NCBI GenBank assembly: GCA_028281895.1
Contig: JANQIZ010000371.1
Span: 1 to 38,342, forward strand
Direction: 5' to 3'
Length of the DNA stretch: 38,342 nucleotides
DNA from: Dehalococcoidia bacterium
GTDB taxonomy: Bacteria > Chloroflexota > Dehalococcoidia > Lucifugimonadales > Lucifugimonadaceae
Part shown: positions 1-6,682 of the stretch, one piece after another
Layout: every line of letters begins with the position of its first letter
Numbering within the stretch: the first letter of the stretch is position 1
Notes under the pieces: model-generated
Databases searched by the model: none
The model's input: the letters and a program-made list of their open reading frames with translations, nothing else
What the model was told of the DNA's origin: nothing
Position numbers and translations under genes: made by a program

Positions 1-288
1 CTGGCGCACTTTGGTGGCGGTCTGCCGTTCTATTCATTGATGCCAGAGGTTCGAGACGCGCTGAAGAACGTCTATTTCGACTCAGCGGCGTTCCCGTTCC
101 TGTATGAGCCGCAGGTGTTCGACGCAGCAGTCGCTGCAGCGGGATCTGATCGCATCCTCTTCGCAAGCGACTTTCCCGTAGTCAGCCAGGAACGAGCCCT
201 TACGGAGTTCCAGGCCAGTGAGACCGGACAGGCTCACAGCGCGGACATTCTCAGCGGTAACGCAGCAAGAGTCTGGTCGATCGAATAA
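1..288 (+). CDS. Amidohydrolase family 2 (TIM-barrel metal-dependent hydrolase), C-terminal part
   Basis: The reading frame is open from the first base, so this is the last 95 residues of a protein that starts outside the window. It opens with AHFGGGLPFY, which matches the conserved His-Gly-Gly-Gly-x-Pro-Phe-Tyr turn of the amidohydrolase 2 family (decarboxylase/hydrolase TIM barrels related to ACMS decarboxylase). It then has an FDSAAF strand and ILFASDFPV, the strand carrying the last metal-binding Asp (usually GSDYP). A closing helix with NAARVW corresponds to the family's usual N-A-x-R-x-(F/L/W) end. The substrate cannot be told from this fragment. The gene ends at TAA, and 57 bases separate it from the Cys-rich leader reading frame. 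Family assignment is firm; function is open. Confidence 0.85.
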   Translation: MAHFGGGLPFYSLMPEVRDALKNVYFDSAAFPFLYEPQVFDAAVAAAGSDRILFASDFPVVSQERALTEFQASETGQAHSADILSGNAARVWSIE

Positions 289-345
289 TTCGCACTCTGC
301 CCATGCCGCGCCTGATTGCCTTCTAGTTGCATCAGAGTTATTGTT

Positions 346-441
346 ATGGCAATGGCTCAAAGAACATTCATAGCTGCGTGCGCCTGTACCTGTTGCCCCT
401 GTACTCCTGCAGGGGGTTGCGCAAGCGCGTGCTGTTGTTGA
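346..441 (+). CDS. Cysteine-rich 31-aa leader peptide candidate
   Basis: ATG at 346 opens a 31-codon frame ending in TGA at 439-441; a second ATG follows at 352. The first ten residues are ordinary, then nine of the last twenty are Cys, in the pattern C-x-C-x-CC-x-C-x5-C-x3-CCC. The Cys codons mix TGC and TGT, so this is not a simple codon repeat. An AGAG lies 9-10 bases upstream of the first ATG and is only a weak ribosome site. The stop is 30 bases ahead of a rho-independent terminator, and the codons themselves form the first two arms of alternative RNA helices (next entry). I read it first as a leader peptide whose translation senses cysteine supply. Alternatives are a small metal-binding peptide, a modified-peptide precursor, or chance. 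No peptide-modifying enzyme gene is visible in the window. Confidence 0.5.
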   Translation: MAMAQRTFIAACACTCCPCTPAGGCASACCC

Positions 442-482
442 CGGCACACTTCATCCAGATTCATTAGCGCCAACCCTCTGCG
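396..482 (+). promoter_or_regulatory. Three-state attenuator helices overlapping the Cys-rich leader
   Basis: Three competing helices can be drawn. Helix 1:2 is 396-403 with 408-415: eight pairs, one G-U, four-base loop. Helix 2:3 is 408-419 with 471-482: twelve continuous pairs, two of them G-U. Helix 3:4 is 472-482 with 487-497, the terminator. Helices 1:2 and 2:3 share segment 408-415, and 2:3 and 3:4 share 472-482, so they exclude each other. Five Cys codons (379-402) lie just before and inside arm 1. A ribosome stalled there for lack of Cys-tRNA would cover arm 1, free arm 2 for the antiterminator 2:3, and allow readthrough. Free translation would let 1:2 and the terminator form. This is the classical amino-acid attenuation layout. 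The mechanism is inferred from base pairing only. Confidence 0.5.
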
Positions 483-501
483 AATACGCCGAGGGTTTTT
501 T
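472..501 (+). terminator. Rho-independent terminator after the Cys-rich leader
   Basis: The arms 472-478 and 491-497 form seven pairs. After one mismatch they continue with three more G-C pairs (480-482 with 487-489) closed by an AATA loop, and a run of six T (496-501) follows. It ends the transcript carrying the amidohydrolase and/or the Cys-rich leader, and it is arm 3:4 of the proposed attenuator. Confidence 0.85.
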
Positions 502-534
502 ATTGCCCGAATTCTCGCCAGGTCAGCCAGCACA

Positions 535-648
535 ATGAACAGCATCATCAAGCAAGCCATATCTTTCAGTCGAAAGCTCTTCACCAGGATTCAAGGACTG
601 GCGGTCGAGTCCGACTCCCTGGGCTACGCCCGCTCCCGTAAGTCCTGA
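535..648 (+). CDS. Possible 37-aa small protein between terminator and phyH-like gene
   Basis: An ATG at 535 opens a 37-codon frame ending in TGA at 646-648. The product would be basic (several Lys/Arg) with a possible short amphipathic helix in its first half and an SRKS tail. No convincing ribosome site precedes it; the bases just upstream read GCCAGCACA. It is not recognised. It would be transcribed only by readthrough of the terminator at 472-501 or from an unseen promoter. The rest of the 505-base gap (289-793) holds nothing else I can identify apart from the leader, terminator and promoter listed here; no tRNA is seen. Confidence 0.2.
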   Translation: MNSIIKQAISFSRKLFTRIQGLAVESDSLGYARSRKS

Positions 649-711
649 AACGAAGCGATCGTTCACAGTCGATCACTGTCAGCAACCGCATCAACCTGGT
701 CTGGCCCACAC

Positions 712-740
712 TTGCCAGTCAGACGTATCAGCGCGTTAAT
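712..740 (+). promoter_or_regulatory. Candidate sigma-70 promoter for the PhyH-family gene
   Basis: TTGCCA at 712-717 (five of six to TTGACA) and GTTAAT at 735-740 (four of six to TATAAT) are separated by exactly 17 bases. This would start transcription near 747, about 47 bases ahead of the ATG at 794. If used, it would make the dioxygenase gene partly independent of readthrough from the upstream attenuator. Confidence 0.4.
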
Positions 741-793
741 GCACCTTGTAGCTCTGCCTGTGTTGAATCGCTATCTGACATGCAAGGTCCGCC

Positions 794-1771
794 ATGCCTG
801 CACTAACCGCTGAGCAGAAAGAACATCTCGACGAATTTGGATTTGTACACGTTCCCGATGTGCTGGATCCAGAAAACGTGATAGACCCGGTGATCGACGA
901 GTATGCCGGAGTCCTTGATTCACTCGCCGAAGAGCTTTTTTCCAAAGGGATCATCTCGTCGACATACAGCGAGCTCGATTTCAGCGAGCGCGTCACGCGT
1001 ATCTATGAGGAAAGCGGCGAGATCTACAACGGATACTTCGATTTCTCGCTCCCACAGAACGGAATCAAGGCAGACACACCGTTCTGGGCTGGCCCGGCGG
1101 TATTCGGCGCGCTCACAGCTCCTGGGCTGCTGGACGCGGTTGAGTCGGTTGTTGGCCCTGAGATCTATTCGAACCCTGTCCAGCACGTGCGTATCAAGGT
1201 TCCCGAGTCGCGAGCTCCGCGCGATGAGAACGGGCAGGTCAAGTTCGGGGTGACGCCGTGGCATCAGGACAGCGGTGTGGTCAATCCGGAAGCAGATCAG
1301 ACAGACATGCTCACGGTCTGGTTCCCTCTAATGGACACCTCGCCTGAGAACGGTTGCCTGCAGGTGGTTCCTGGCTCTCACACCGGACAGTTACTGACGC
1401 ACTGCCCCGGATACAAGCAGGTAGCGGGAGTCACTATCCCTACCAACATGTTCGAGGAAGGAGCCGCAATGCCCGTGCCCATTAAGAAGGGCGGCGCACT
1501 CTTCCTCAACAAGCTGACTGTCCATTCATCATTGCCGAACGTTTCGGATCGAATCCGCTGGAGTTTCGACCTTCGGTATCACCCCGTCGGCCAGCCAACT
1601 GGCCGCAGTGTCTTCCCTGGGTTCGTGGCAAGGAGCCGATCGAACCCCGGTTCCGAGCTGCACGATGCACAGCGCTGGTACATGATGTGGAAAGACACGC
1701 GCGATTCGCTGGCGCGTGCCGAGCAGCCAACGTTCAACCGCTGGGACACTGACGACCCCGCCTGCGCCTAG
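794..1771 (+). CDS. Phytanoyl-CoA dioxygenase (PhyH) family Fe(II)/2-oxoglutarate oxygenase
   Basis: 325 aa. PhyH-family enzymes hydroxylate a C-H bond while decarboxylating 2-oxoglutarate. The iron-binding facial triad is visible: H157 and D159 in WHQDSG, and H244 in VHSSLPN, with a 2-oxoglutarate-binding Arg shortly after (DRIRWSF). A core strand reads LTVWFPLMDTS, followed by the NGCLQVVPGSH loop typical of the family. The protein is cytosolic, with no signal peptide. The start is ATG 794; AAGG lies about 8 bases upstream. The stop TAG overlaps the stop of the convergent aldolase gene by four bases. The substrate is unknown: the family covers phytanoyl-CoA, ectoine and many small metabolites. 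The proposed cysteine attenuator upstream makes a sulfur-containing substrate an idea worth testing, nothing more. Confidence 0.9.
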   Translation: MPALTAEQKEHLDEFGFVHVPDVLDPENVIDPVIDEYAGVLDSLAEELFSKGIISSTYSELDFSERVTRIYEESGEIYNGYFDFSLPQNGIKADTPFWAGPAVFGALTAPGLLDAVESVVGPEIYSNPVQHVRIKVPESRAPRDENGQVKFGVTPWHQDSGVVNPEADQTDMLTVWFPLMDTSPENGCLQVVPGSHTGQLLTHCPGYKQVAGVTIPTNMFEEGAAMPVPIKKGGALFLNKLTVHSSLPNVSDRIRWSFDLRYHPVGQPTGRSVFPGFVARSRSNPGSELHDAQRWYMMWKDTRDSLARAEQPTFNRWDTDDPACA

Positions 1772-2547
1772 CCGATATCGCCGACAGGGTCGTCGCGATG
1801 CTCAACGAGGTGCTTCCGCATCGAATCAAGCAGAGTCACGGTCGCTCGCAGATAGGTCACTCTGTCTGACAAAAGGTGCTTGCCTGCTGCACGAGCCCGG
1901 TGCTCCAGTTCGGTGTGGGCGGCCTTCACCTTTTCGTGGCCAGGTTCTCCCGGCACTCCGAGTGATGACGCCATATCGTTCTGGCCAAACGTTATGCAGT
2001 CGATCCCGTCGACAGCGACGATCTCATCGACATTGTCCAGGCTGGCCTGGCTCTCGAGCTGAGCGATCACGAATATGTTGCTGTTCGCATCTTCGATGTA
2101 GCCGGCATTACCGCCAAACCTGTCCTGCATCGTTGGCTGGTGATCGTAGTAGTGGCCTCGACCCGGCCCCCATGACCTGCTGCCCTGCGGCGCGTAGTAG
2201 CAGGAATTGGACAGAATCCGGGCCTGCTCGCCGGTCTCGACTCCCGGTCCCTGTATTCCCTGCACGCCTCTTGCCAGGTACTGCTTGATGGGCACCGGAT
2301 CGACCGACGGCACTCGCGCGGTCACAGTCATTCCAGCTGCGTTCGCCACGCGGCAGATCTCGTCGATCTCTGACAGGTCAAAGTGACCTTGCTCTCCATC
2401 CAGATCAACGCCATCCATACCGGCAAGGTGTGCGAGCTCAACCAGCTCAGTCGATGGGAAGTGCATCTGCAGGAAGTGGGCCTTACGGCCTTCATTGTTC
2501 GCGGCGAAGATGCGGTTGACCGGCAATTGGCTGCTCCAGTGGCTCAA
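1768..2547 (-). CDS. HpcH/HpaI-type class II aldolase (citrate lyase beta-like TIM barrel)
   Basis: 259 aa, the usual length for HpcH/HpaI aldolases, which split or form 4-hydroxy-2-oxo acids using a divalent metal. The family landmarks follow in order: DGVDLDGEQGHFD near residue 50 (normally D-x-E-H), TARVPS with the substrate-binding Arg, GVQGIQGPGVET, and IAQLES, which supplies the metal-binding Glu. The frame begins at TTG 2547; a further in-frame TTG lies seven codons on. Just upstream is a minus-strand promoter-like pair (2572-2602). The 3' end shares a CTAG with the PhyH gene, so the two stops overlap. The exact substrate cannot be read from sequence. Pairing with PhyH suggests hydroxy-acid breakdown, but they are convergent, not co-transcribed. 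Confidence 0.85.
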   Translation of the reverse strand: MSHWSSQLPVNRIFAANNEGRKAHFLQMHFPSTELVELAHLAGMDGVDLDGEQGHFDLSEIDEICRVANAAGMTVTARVPSVDPVPIKQYLARGVQGIQGPGVETGEQARILSNSCYYAPQGSRSWGPGRGHYYDHQPTMQDRFGGNAGYIEDANSNIFVIAQLESQASLDNVDEIVAVDGIDCITFGQNDMASSLGVPGEPGHEKVKAAHTELEHRARAAGKHLLSDRVTYLRATVTLLDSMRKHLVEHRDDPVGDIG

Positions 2548-2571
2548 GTTGTGTGTCCGAGGCGAGCGCCG

Positions 2572-2602
2572 AGTATATCTGCGCGGGATCAGCGACCTGC
2601 AA
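2572..2602 (-). promoter_or_regulatory. Candidate promoter for the HpcH/HpaI aldolase gene
   Basis: On the minus strand TTGCAG (2602-2597) and TATACT (2577-2572) are 19 bases apart. The -10 is good and the spacing slightly long. The predicted start near 2565 would give a short leader of about 18 bases to the TTG at 2547. Confidence 0.4.
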
Positions 2603-2632
2603 TCGCCGATAGCAAAGCAAGAACAGCGCGCC

Positions 2633-2638
2633 TAGAAT
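2633..2638 (+). promoter_or_regulatory. Candidate -10 box for the methionine aminopeptidase gene
   Basis: TAGAAT at 2633-2638 would start transcription near 2645, just ahead of a GAGAGG ribosome site (2661-2666). No good -35 is visible at 17 bases. It is divergent from the aldolase promoter in the same 125-base gap. Confidence 0.3.
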
Positions 2639-2672
2639 TCGATGTCTGCCTCACCCAACAGAGAGGCGTCAC

Positions 2673-3581
2673 TTGCCACGGAGTCCCATGGACACAGAAA
2701 TACTCGATATCTATCGCCGCGCCGGTCGAATCGCCTCGGAGGCCCGCAACTGGGCAGCCGAGACCATTGAGCCGGGCATGAAGCTTCGTGACCTTCAGGA
2801 GGGCGTTGAGAAGCGAATCCGGGACGCCGGCGCACTGCCCTCCTTCCCTGCGCAGACGAGCCGCAACACTATCGCAGCGCACTACTGCTCATCGCCTACA
2901 GACGAGACTCGCTACGAAGAGGGCGACCTTGTGAAGATCGATCTCGGAGCCCACATCGACGGCTACCCGGTCGACACAGGAGTGTCTGTAGACCTTTCAT
3001 CAGATGGCAGGTGGGAAGGCCTGATAGGCGCGGCCTCGGACGCTCTGGACTCCGCAATCGCAACGGTTGGGGATGGCGTAACGGTTGGCGCTGTTGGCAC
3101 CGCTATCGAGAAAGCGATAAGAGCAAGGGGTTTCGAGCCAATCGTGAACCTCTCAGGCCACGGTCTGGCTCGGTGGGAGCTGCACTCGACGCCCCAGATT
3201 CCCAATCATGCGCAGAACGGTGGTCCCAAGCTCAAGACAGGCATGATCTTCGCGGTCGAGCCATTTTCCACAACCGGAGCGGGCTATGTTGAGGATGATG
3301 GCACGGCCGAGATCTTCCGGTTGGAACGTCCTCCGAAGCCATCGAACAAGCTGTTCCCACCAATGATGGAAGCGCTTGACTCGTGGCACGGCCTGCCAGT
3401 TGCGATGCGCTACTTCAGAGATCTGCCCCGGAAGCCGGTTGAGCGGACCATCGAGGAGCTTGTTCGGCAGGGCGTGATGCATGCGTATGCCCCGCTGGTC
3501 GAGGTCTCAGACGCATTCGTAGGCTGGAAGGAACACACGATCTACCTGGGTGAAGATGGCCCCGAGGTGATCACCGCGTAG
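2673..3581 (+). CDS. map: Methionine aminopeptidase, type II (archaeal/eukaryotic-like M24A)
   Basis: 302 aa. Removes the initiator Met from new proteins. The five metal ligands fall at the spacing known for archaeal MetAP-II: D90 and D101 (KIDLGAHIDGYPVDTG, eleven apart), H162 (LSGHGL), E195 (VEPFSTTGAG) and E287 (KEHTIY), with the substrate His H70 in NTIAAHY. A helical insertion of about 80 residues between E195 and E287 marks type II; ordinary bacterial type I Map lacks it and is about 250 aa. Two starts are possible: TTG 2673 with GAGAGG six bases upstream, or ATG 2688 with GGAG four bases upstream. I use TTG. It could be a second Map alongside a type I enzyme elsewhere. Its stop is one base from the stop of the convergent amidase. 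Confidence 0.9.
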   Translation: MPRSPMDTEILDIYRRAGRIASEARNWAAETIEPGMKLRDLQEGVEKRIRDAGALPSFPAQTSRNTIAAHYCSSPTDETRYEEGDLVKIDLGAHIDGYPVDTGVSVDLSSDGRWEGLIGAASDALDSAIATVGDGVTVGAVGTAIEKAIRARGFEPIVNLSGHGLARWELHSTPQIPNHAQNGGPKLKTGMIFAVEPFSTTGAGYVEDDGTAEIFRLERPPKPSNKLFPPMMEALDSWHGLPVAMRYFRDLPRKPVERTIEELVRQGVMHAYAPLVEVSDAFVGWKEHTIYLGEDGPEVITA

Positions 3582-3582
3582 A

Positions 3583-4995
3583 TCACAGTGGCGGATGCAG
3601 ATCGTGATGGTCTGTAGCCGCTTCGAACGCCGCTCCCGCCTGCACAAGCAGAGGCTCTGATAGACGATGGCCTGCCAGTTGCAGGGACGCGGGCAAGCCG
3701 TCCGTGGTCAATCCGGCCGGGAGAGTGATCGTTGGCAGACCTGCATAGTCATGCGGAACTGTGAATCTACTCGCCCACGGATCGCGGTCTTCCGGGATCG
3801 GGCCGTACATATCGTCGTCAGTCACGGGATAGGCAGCTCTGGAAGTTGCCGGGCATACCATGAGGTCGATATCGCGCATCGTCTGCTGCAACTCGCCATT
3901 GCACTGCAGCCTGAGCTCATGCGCCCTCGCGTAGTCGGTTGATGAATAGCTGCTGCCTCGCCTCAGCCACTCTCTGAACCACGGTCCGTACTCTTTGGAC
4001 CGGCTCGGATAGGTCTCAGCATGGGCTGCTGCTGCCTCACTGGCGCATATGACGGGCCATACTTCGAGATAATCACGCAGTCGCTCAGGCATCGAGACCG
4101 GCACGATCTCCGCTCCGAGTGATTCTAGGATTGCCACGCCATCCAGAACTGCCTGCGCAAACGATGGCTCAACATCTTCCGTGGTGTATCGCTCATCGTG
4201 CCCGACGCGAATCCCGGCAATGCTCTTTCCAACATCAGCAACCATGTCCGGCACTGGATCGCCCAGCGACGTCGGGTCGTTTGGATCAAGACCAGATATC
4301 GCCTGCAACACGAGTCCTGCGTCCCGACTTGATCGCGTCAGTGGGCCGACGTGGTCCAGCGATGCGGCGAGATCCATCACTCCATATCGACTCACTCTCC
4401 CCCATGTCGGCTTCAAGCCAACGGTCCCGCAAACAGCGGCCGGGTGCCGAATCGAGCCTCCCGTATCGCTGCCCAGCGTGGCATAGGCAAGCCCCGCTGC
4501 TGTCGCTGAACCAGAGCCGCTCGATGAAGCTCCGGACCAGTGCCCCTCTCGCCACGGGTTCTCCGGATAGTCGAGCTTCGGGTTGTAACCACCCATGGCG
4601 CCTTCGGTCATGTTCAGCTTTCCGAGCAGAACCGCCCCTGCATCGGCAAGTCTCTTCACGACCGTCGAGTCAAAGTCAGGAACAAAGTCCGAGAAGACGG
4701 CTGAGCCACCCATGGTGCGAAAGCCGCTCGTATAGCAGAGATCTTTGACCGCTACTGGAATGCCGTGCAGCTCGCCTCGATAGCTGCCGCGGGAGATCTC
4801 CTCTTCCGCTACGCGGGCTTGATCCATGGCGTGATCGGCCATAACCAGAGCGTATGAACGCAGCCGAGAGTCGAGCTCGCCTATCCGTGTCAGTTGTGAC
4901 TCGGCGAGTTCAACCGGCGAGAGCTCTCCCGATCTGATCAGGGGAGCAAGCTCAGTGATCGTGGAGTAGTGCAGGTCAGAATAGCGATGAGACAA
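3583..4995 (-). CDS. Amidase signature family protein (GatA-like)
   Basis: 470 aa, the normal size for amidase-signature hydrolases, which split amides through a Ser-cisSer-Lys triad. The triad is visible: K84 in VAVKDLCYTSG, the cis-Ser at about S157 in the Gly/Ser-rich GASSSGSGSA, and the nucleophile S181 in SDTGGSIRHP. VGLKPTWGRVSRYG follows as usual. A start at TTG 4995 fits the N-terminus (short helix, then LAPLIRSGELSPVEL). The upstream bases show no strong ribosome site. It could be called GatA, but no gatB or gatC is nearby and the family is full of catabolic amidases acting on diverse amides, so I leave the symbol blank. Confidence 0.85.
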   Translation of the reverse strand: MSHRYSDLHYSTITELAPLIRSGELSPVELAESQLTRIGELDSRLRSYALVMADHAMDQARVAEEEISRGSYRGELHGIPVAVKDLCYTSGFRTMGGSAVFSDFVPDFDSTVVKRLADAGAVLLGKLNMTEGAMGGYNPKLDYPENPWREGHWSGASSSGSGSATAAGLAYATLGSDTGGSIRHPAAVCGTVGLKPTWGRVSRYGVMDLAASLDHVGPLTRSSRDAGLVLQAISGLDPNDPTSLGDPVPDMVADVGKSIAGIRVGHDERYTTEDVEPSFAQAVLDGVAILESLGAEIVPVSMPERLRDYLEVWPVICASEAAAAHAETYPSRSKEYGPWFREWLRRGSSYSSTDYARAHELRLQCNGELQQTMRDIDLMVCPATSRAAYPVTDDDMYGPIPEDRDPWASRFTVPHDYAGLPTITLPAGLTTDGLPASLQLAGHRLSEPLLVQAGAAFEAATDHHDLHPPL

Positions 4996-5022
4996 AGTCA
5001 GGAATAATTCTGTACTCCAGCC

Positions 5023-5391
5023 CTATATATCTGACCTAGGCTCTTCAACTTCGGCCCAGAATACGGGAAATTCTGATTCCGATGATACGGCCAAGGTCTT
5101 TTGATCAGGTTGTTCTTCTGGTGCAAACGTAGGGATCTCAAGAACGCCCCGCTGAACATCGGGATCAAGATCTCCAATTGGAAACAACAGGCCAGGCTTT
5201 GTGTGTGCGAAGTACACCACGATATACAGCACTGTGATCGTGATTGCACTCGTGGCGACGATCATCATTACGACAAGAGCGACTCTCAGGCCTGGCTGAT
5301 CTTCCAGCGGAACCAAAGCGGCGGCTGCCACGCCCTGCAAGAACACCATTAGTGCTCCGAGCGCTCCAAGAGGGCTACGAATAGCCGTCAC
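5023..5391 (-). CDS. Small membrane protein of unknown function, two predicted TM segments
   Basis: 122 aa, not recognised. Residues about 8-28 (LGALGALMVFLQGVAAAALV) and 36-62 (a long run of V, A, I, M, T ending in YIVVYFA) look like two membrane helices, followed by a polar, acidic, Pro/Glu-rich tail of about 60 residues. It starts at GTG 5391, which overlaps the TGA stop of the gene before it in a GTGA, so the two are probably translated together. That coupling is the main evidence that both are real genes. No neighbour suggests a role. Confidence 0.6.
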   Translation of the reverse strand: MTAIRSPLGALGALMVFLQGVAAAALVPLEDQPGLRVALVVMMIVATSAITITVLYIVVYFAHTKPGLLFPIGDLDPDVQRGVLEIPTFAPEEQPDQKTLAVSSESEFPVFWAEVEEPRSDI

Positions 5392-5615
5392 GAGACTAAC
5401 TTTTGCGATTTAAGGACAAGAATTTTGTTTTTGCCGTTAAAATCCGCATCTAGCTCAACCAGCCATTGATCATTGTAGTCTCCAACGATCTTTCCCTTGA
5501 GGCGAATCTCTTTACCTGGGTTGATCAAGGTTCCAGAGACAGAAGTGGCAGCTTTGGCCTGATGAGGCGCTCGAATCACAATCTCTATTCGGTCGCCCGG
5601 TTGTTTCATCATCAT
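5388..5615 (-). CDS. 75-aa protein of unknown function, beta-rich
   Basis: Not recognised. After MMMKQPGDRIEIVIRAP the sequence alternates short hydrophobic strands and charged turns (GTLINPGK, LKGKIVGDYNDQWLVELDAD, KNKILVLKS), which suggests a small beta-barrel such as an SH3- or OB-like fold; this is a guess from pattern only. The start at ATG 5615 has AGGTGGTG just upstream; two more ATG codons follow directly. The 3' end overlaps the next gene by four bases (GTGA). The gene is visibly richer in A and T than its surroundings, which may mean recent acquisition. Confidence 0.6.
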   Translation of the reverse strand: MMMKQPGDRIEIVIRAPHQAKAATSVSGTLINPGKEIRLKGKIVGDYNDQWLVELDADFNGKNKILVLKSQKLVS

Positions 5616-5689
5616 CGCACCACCTGTTCGCTAAGCCGTTCAGGACACCAAAACTACTTTGCTACCCCATTCTATCGAAACAGCCCCCG

Positions 5690-6682
5690 CTACCTGGCGA
5701 AGTCGAACTCGGTTCCTACGCCCTGTTCGACCGCTTGCTGGTAGACGAGTGCGGCACACGATATGTCCTGGATCGCCAGACCTACGCTCTTGAACAGAGT
5801 GATCTCTGATTCGGATTCGCGGCCTGCGACAGTTCCGTTCACGACCGATCCAAGATCACCGTGGAGTTTGTCTGCGCTGTACGCGCCCTCCTCGATCGGA
5901 ATCTGAATGTCTCCGGCCTCTGCGAGACAGGCTTCCTGCTGATCGCAGATCACCTTCGAGTTGATGATCGTCGCAGTGTCCAGCTCTCGGACACCTGGCG
6001 CGTGCGATCCAATGGCGTTGATGTGCGCTCCCTCTTTCCACCAGTCGGCCTGGACAATGGGATTCGCAGCGGTCGTCGCAAGCGCAACCACATCGCTATT
6101 CGCCAGCACATCCTGTGTGCTGGATGAGAGCCGCATCGGCACGCCCGTTGCCTCTTGAAGCTCCTCGGCGAACGCCTTGCGACGGTCGTCAGGGTCCACT
6201 GAGAAAGTGAGAACCTCATCGAGATCAGCGGCCTCGCACATCGCGATCACCTGAGCACGAGCCTGCACGCCGGTGCCGAGTATTCCGCCGATCTTCGAGT
6301 TACTGCGTGCGAGATGGCGTGTCGCCACACCAGACACAGCGCCTGTTCGCACCGCGGTCAGAAAGCCGCCGTCCATCGCGGCCACAACCTGTCCCGTTTC
6401 GGCATCCTGTACAAGGATCGTTGCCAGCGTAGTCGGAAGATCGTGCTTCTCAGGGTTCGCCTTGTACACAGTCACCGCTTTCACACCAAGCGCGCCGCCC
6501 GATTTCAGGTACGAGGGCATGTAGGCGATCCATCCACCAACATCAGGGTCGATCAAGACGGTGCGCGGAGGCATCTCGGCTGTGCCGTTGGCCAGTTCGC
6601 TAAACGCCTTCTCGACGACATCTATCGCCTTCGACATCGGTAGCAATTTCTGTACGTCCGAGCGTGAGAGAAGCAGTGCCAT
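5690..6682 (-). CDS. Ornithine cyclodeaminase / mu-crystallin family NAD(P)-dependent enzyme
   Basis: About 330 aa from the preferred start. The family includes ornithine cyclodeaminase, alanine dehydrogenase and ketimine reductases. Visible signatures are GVKAVTVY with the substrate Lys, FLTAVRTGAVSGVAT with the conserved Arg, the dinucleotide-binding loop GILGTGVQARAQ, and AEAGDIQIP with the conserved catalytic Asp. The frame is open up to ATG 6721, but ATG 6682 begins the family-typical MALLLSRSDVQKLLPM and has GGAG eight bases upstream, so I choose it. A TATAAT box lies upstream at 6750-6745. The substrate is undetermined. It is divergent from the ThpR-like gene. Confidence 0.88.
   Translation of the reverse strand: MALLLSRSDVQKLLPMSKAIDVVEKAFSELANGTAEMPPRTVLIDPDVGGWIAYMPSYLKSGGALGVKAVTVYKANPEKHDLPTTLATILVQDAETGQVVAAMDGGFLTAVRTGAVSGVATRHLARSNSKIGGILGTGVQARAQVIAMCEAADLDEVLTFSVDPDDRRKAFAEELQEATGVPMRLSSSTQDVLANSDVVALATTAANPIVQADWWKEGAHINAIGSHAPGVRELDTATIINSKVICDQQEACLAEAGDIQIPIEEGAYSADKLHGDLGSVVNGTVAGRESESEITLFKSVGLAIQDISCAALVYQQAVEQGVGTEFDFAR

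Noticed and set aside
82-584. Two overlapping minus-strand frames (82-447 and 357-584)
   Set aside because: They lie opposite the amidohydrolase end and the leader/terminator, have no family motif and no ribosome site. The plus-strand leader and terminator explain the region better.
649-793. tRNA or riboswitch in the gap before phyH
   Set aside because: No cloverleaf, no T-loop consensus and no known riboswitch core could be found by eye.
4119-4748. A 209-codon plus-strand frame opposite the amidase
   Set aside because: Ser/Arg/Pro-rich antisense composition with no family signal, while the amidase strand carries the full catalytic triad.
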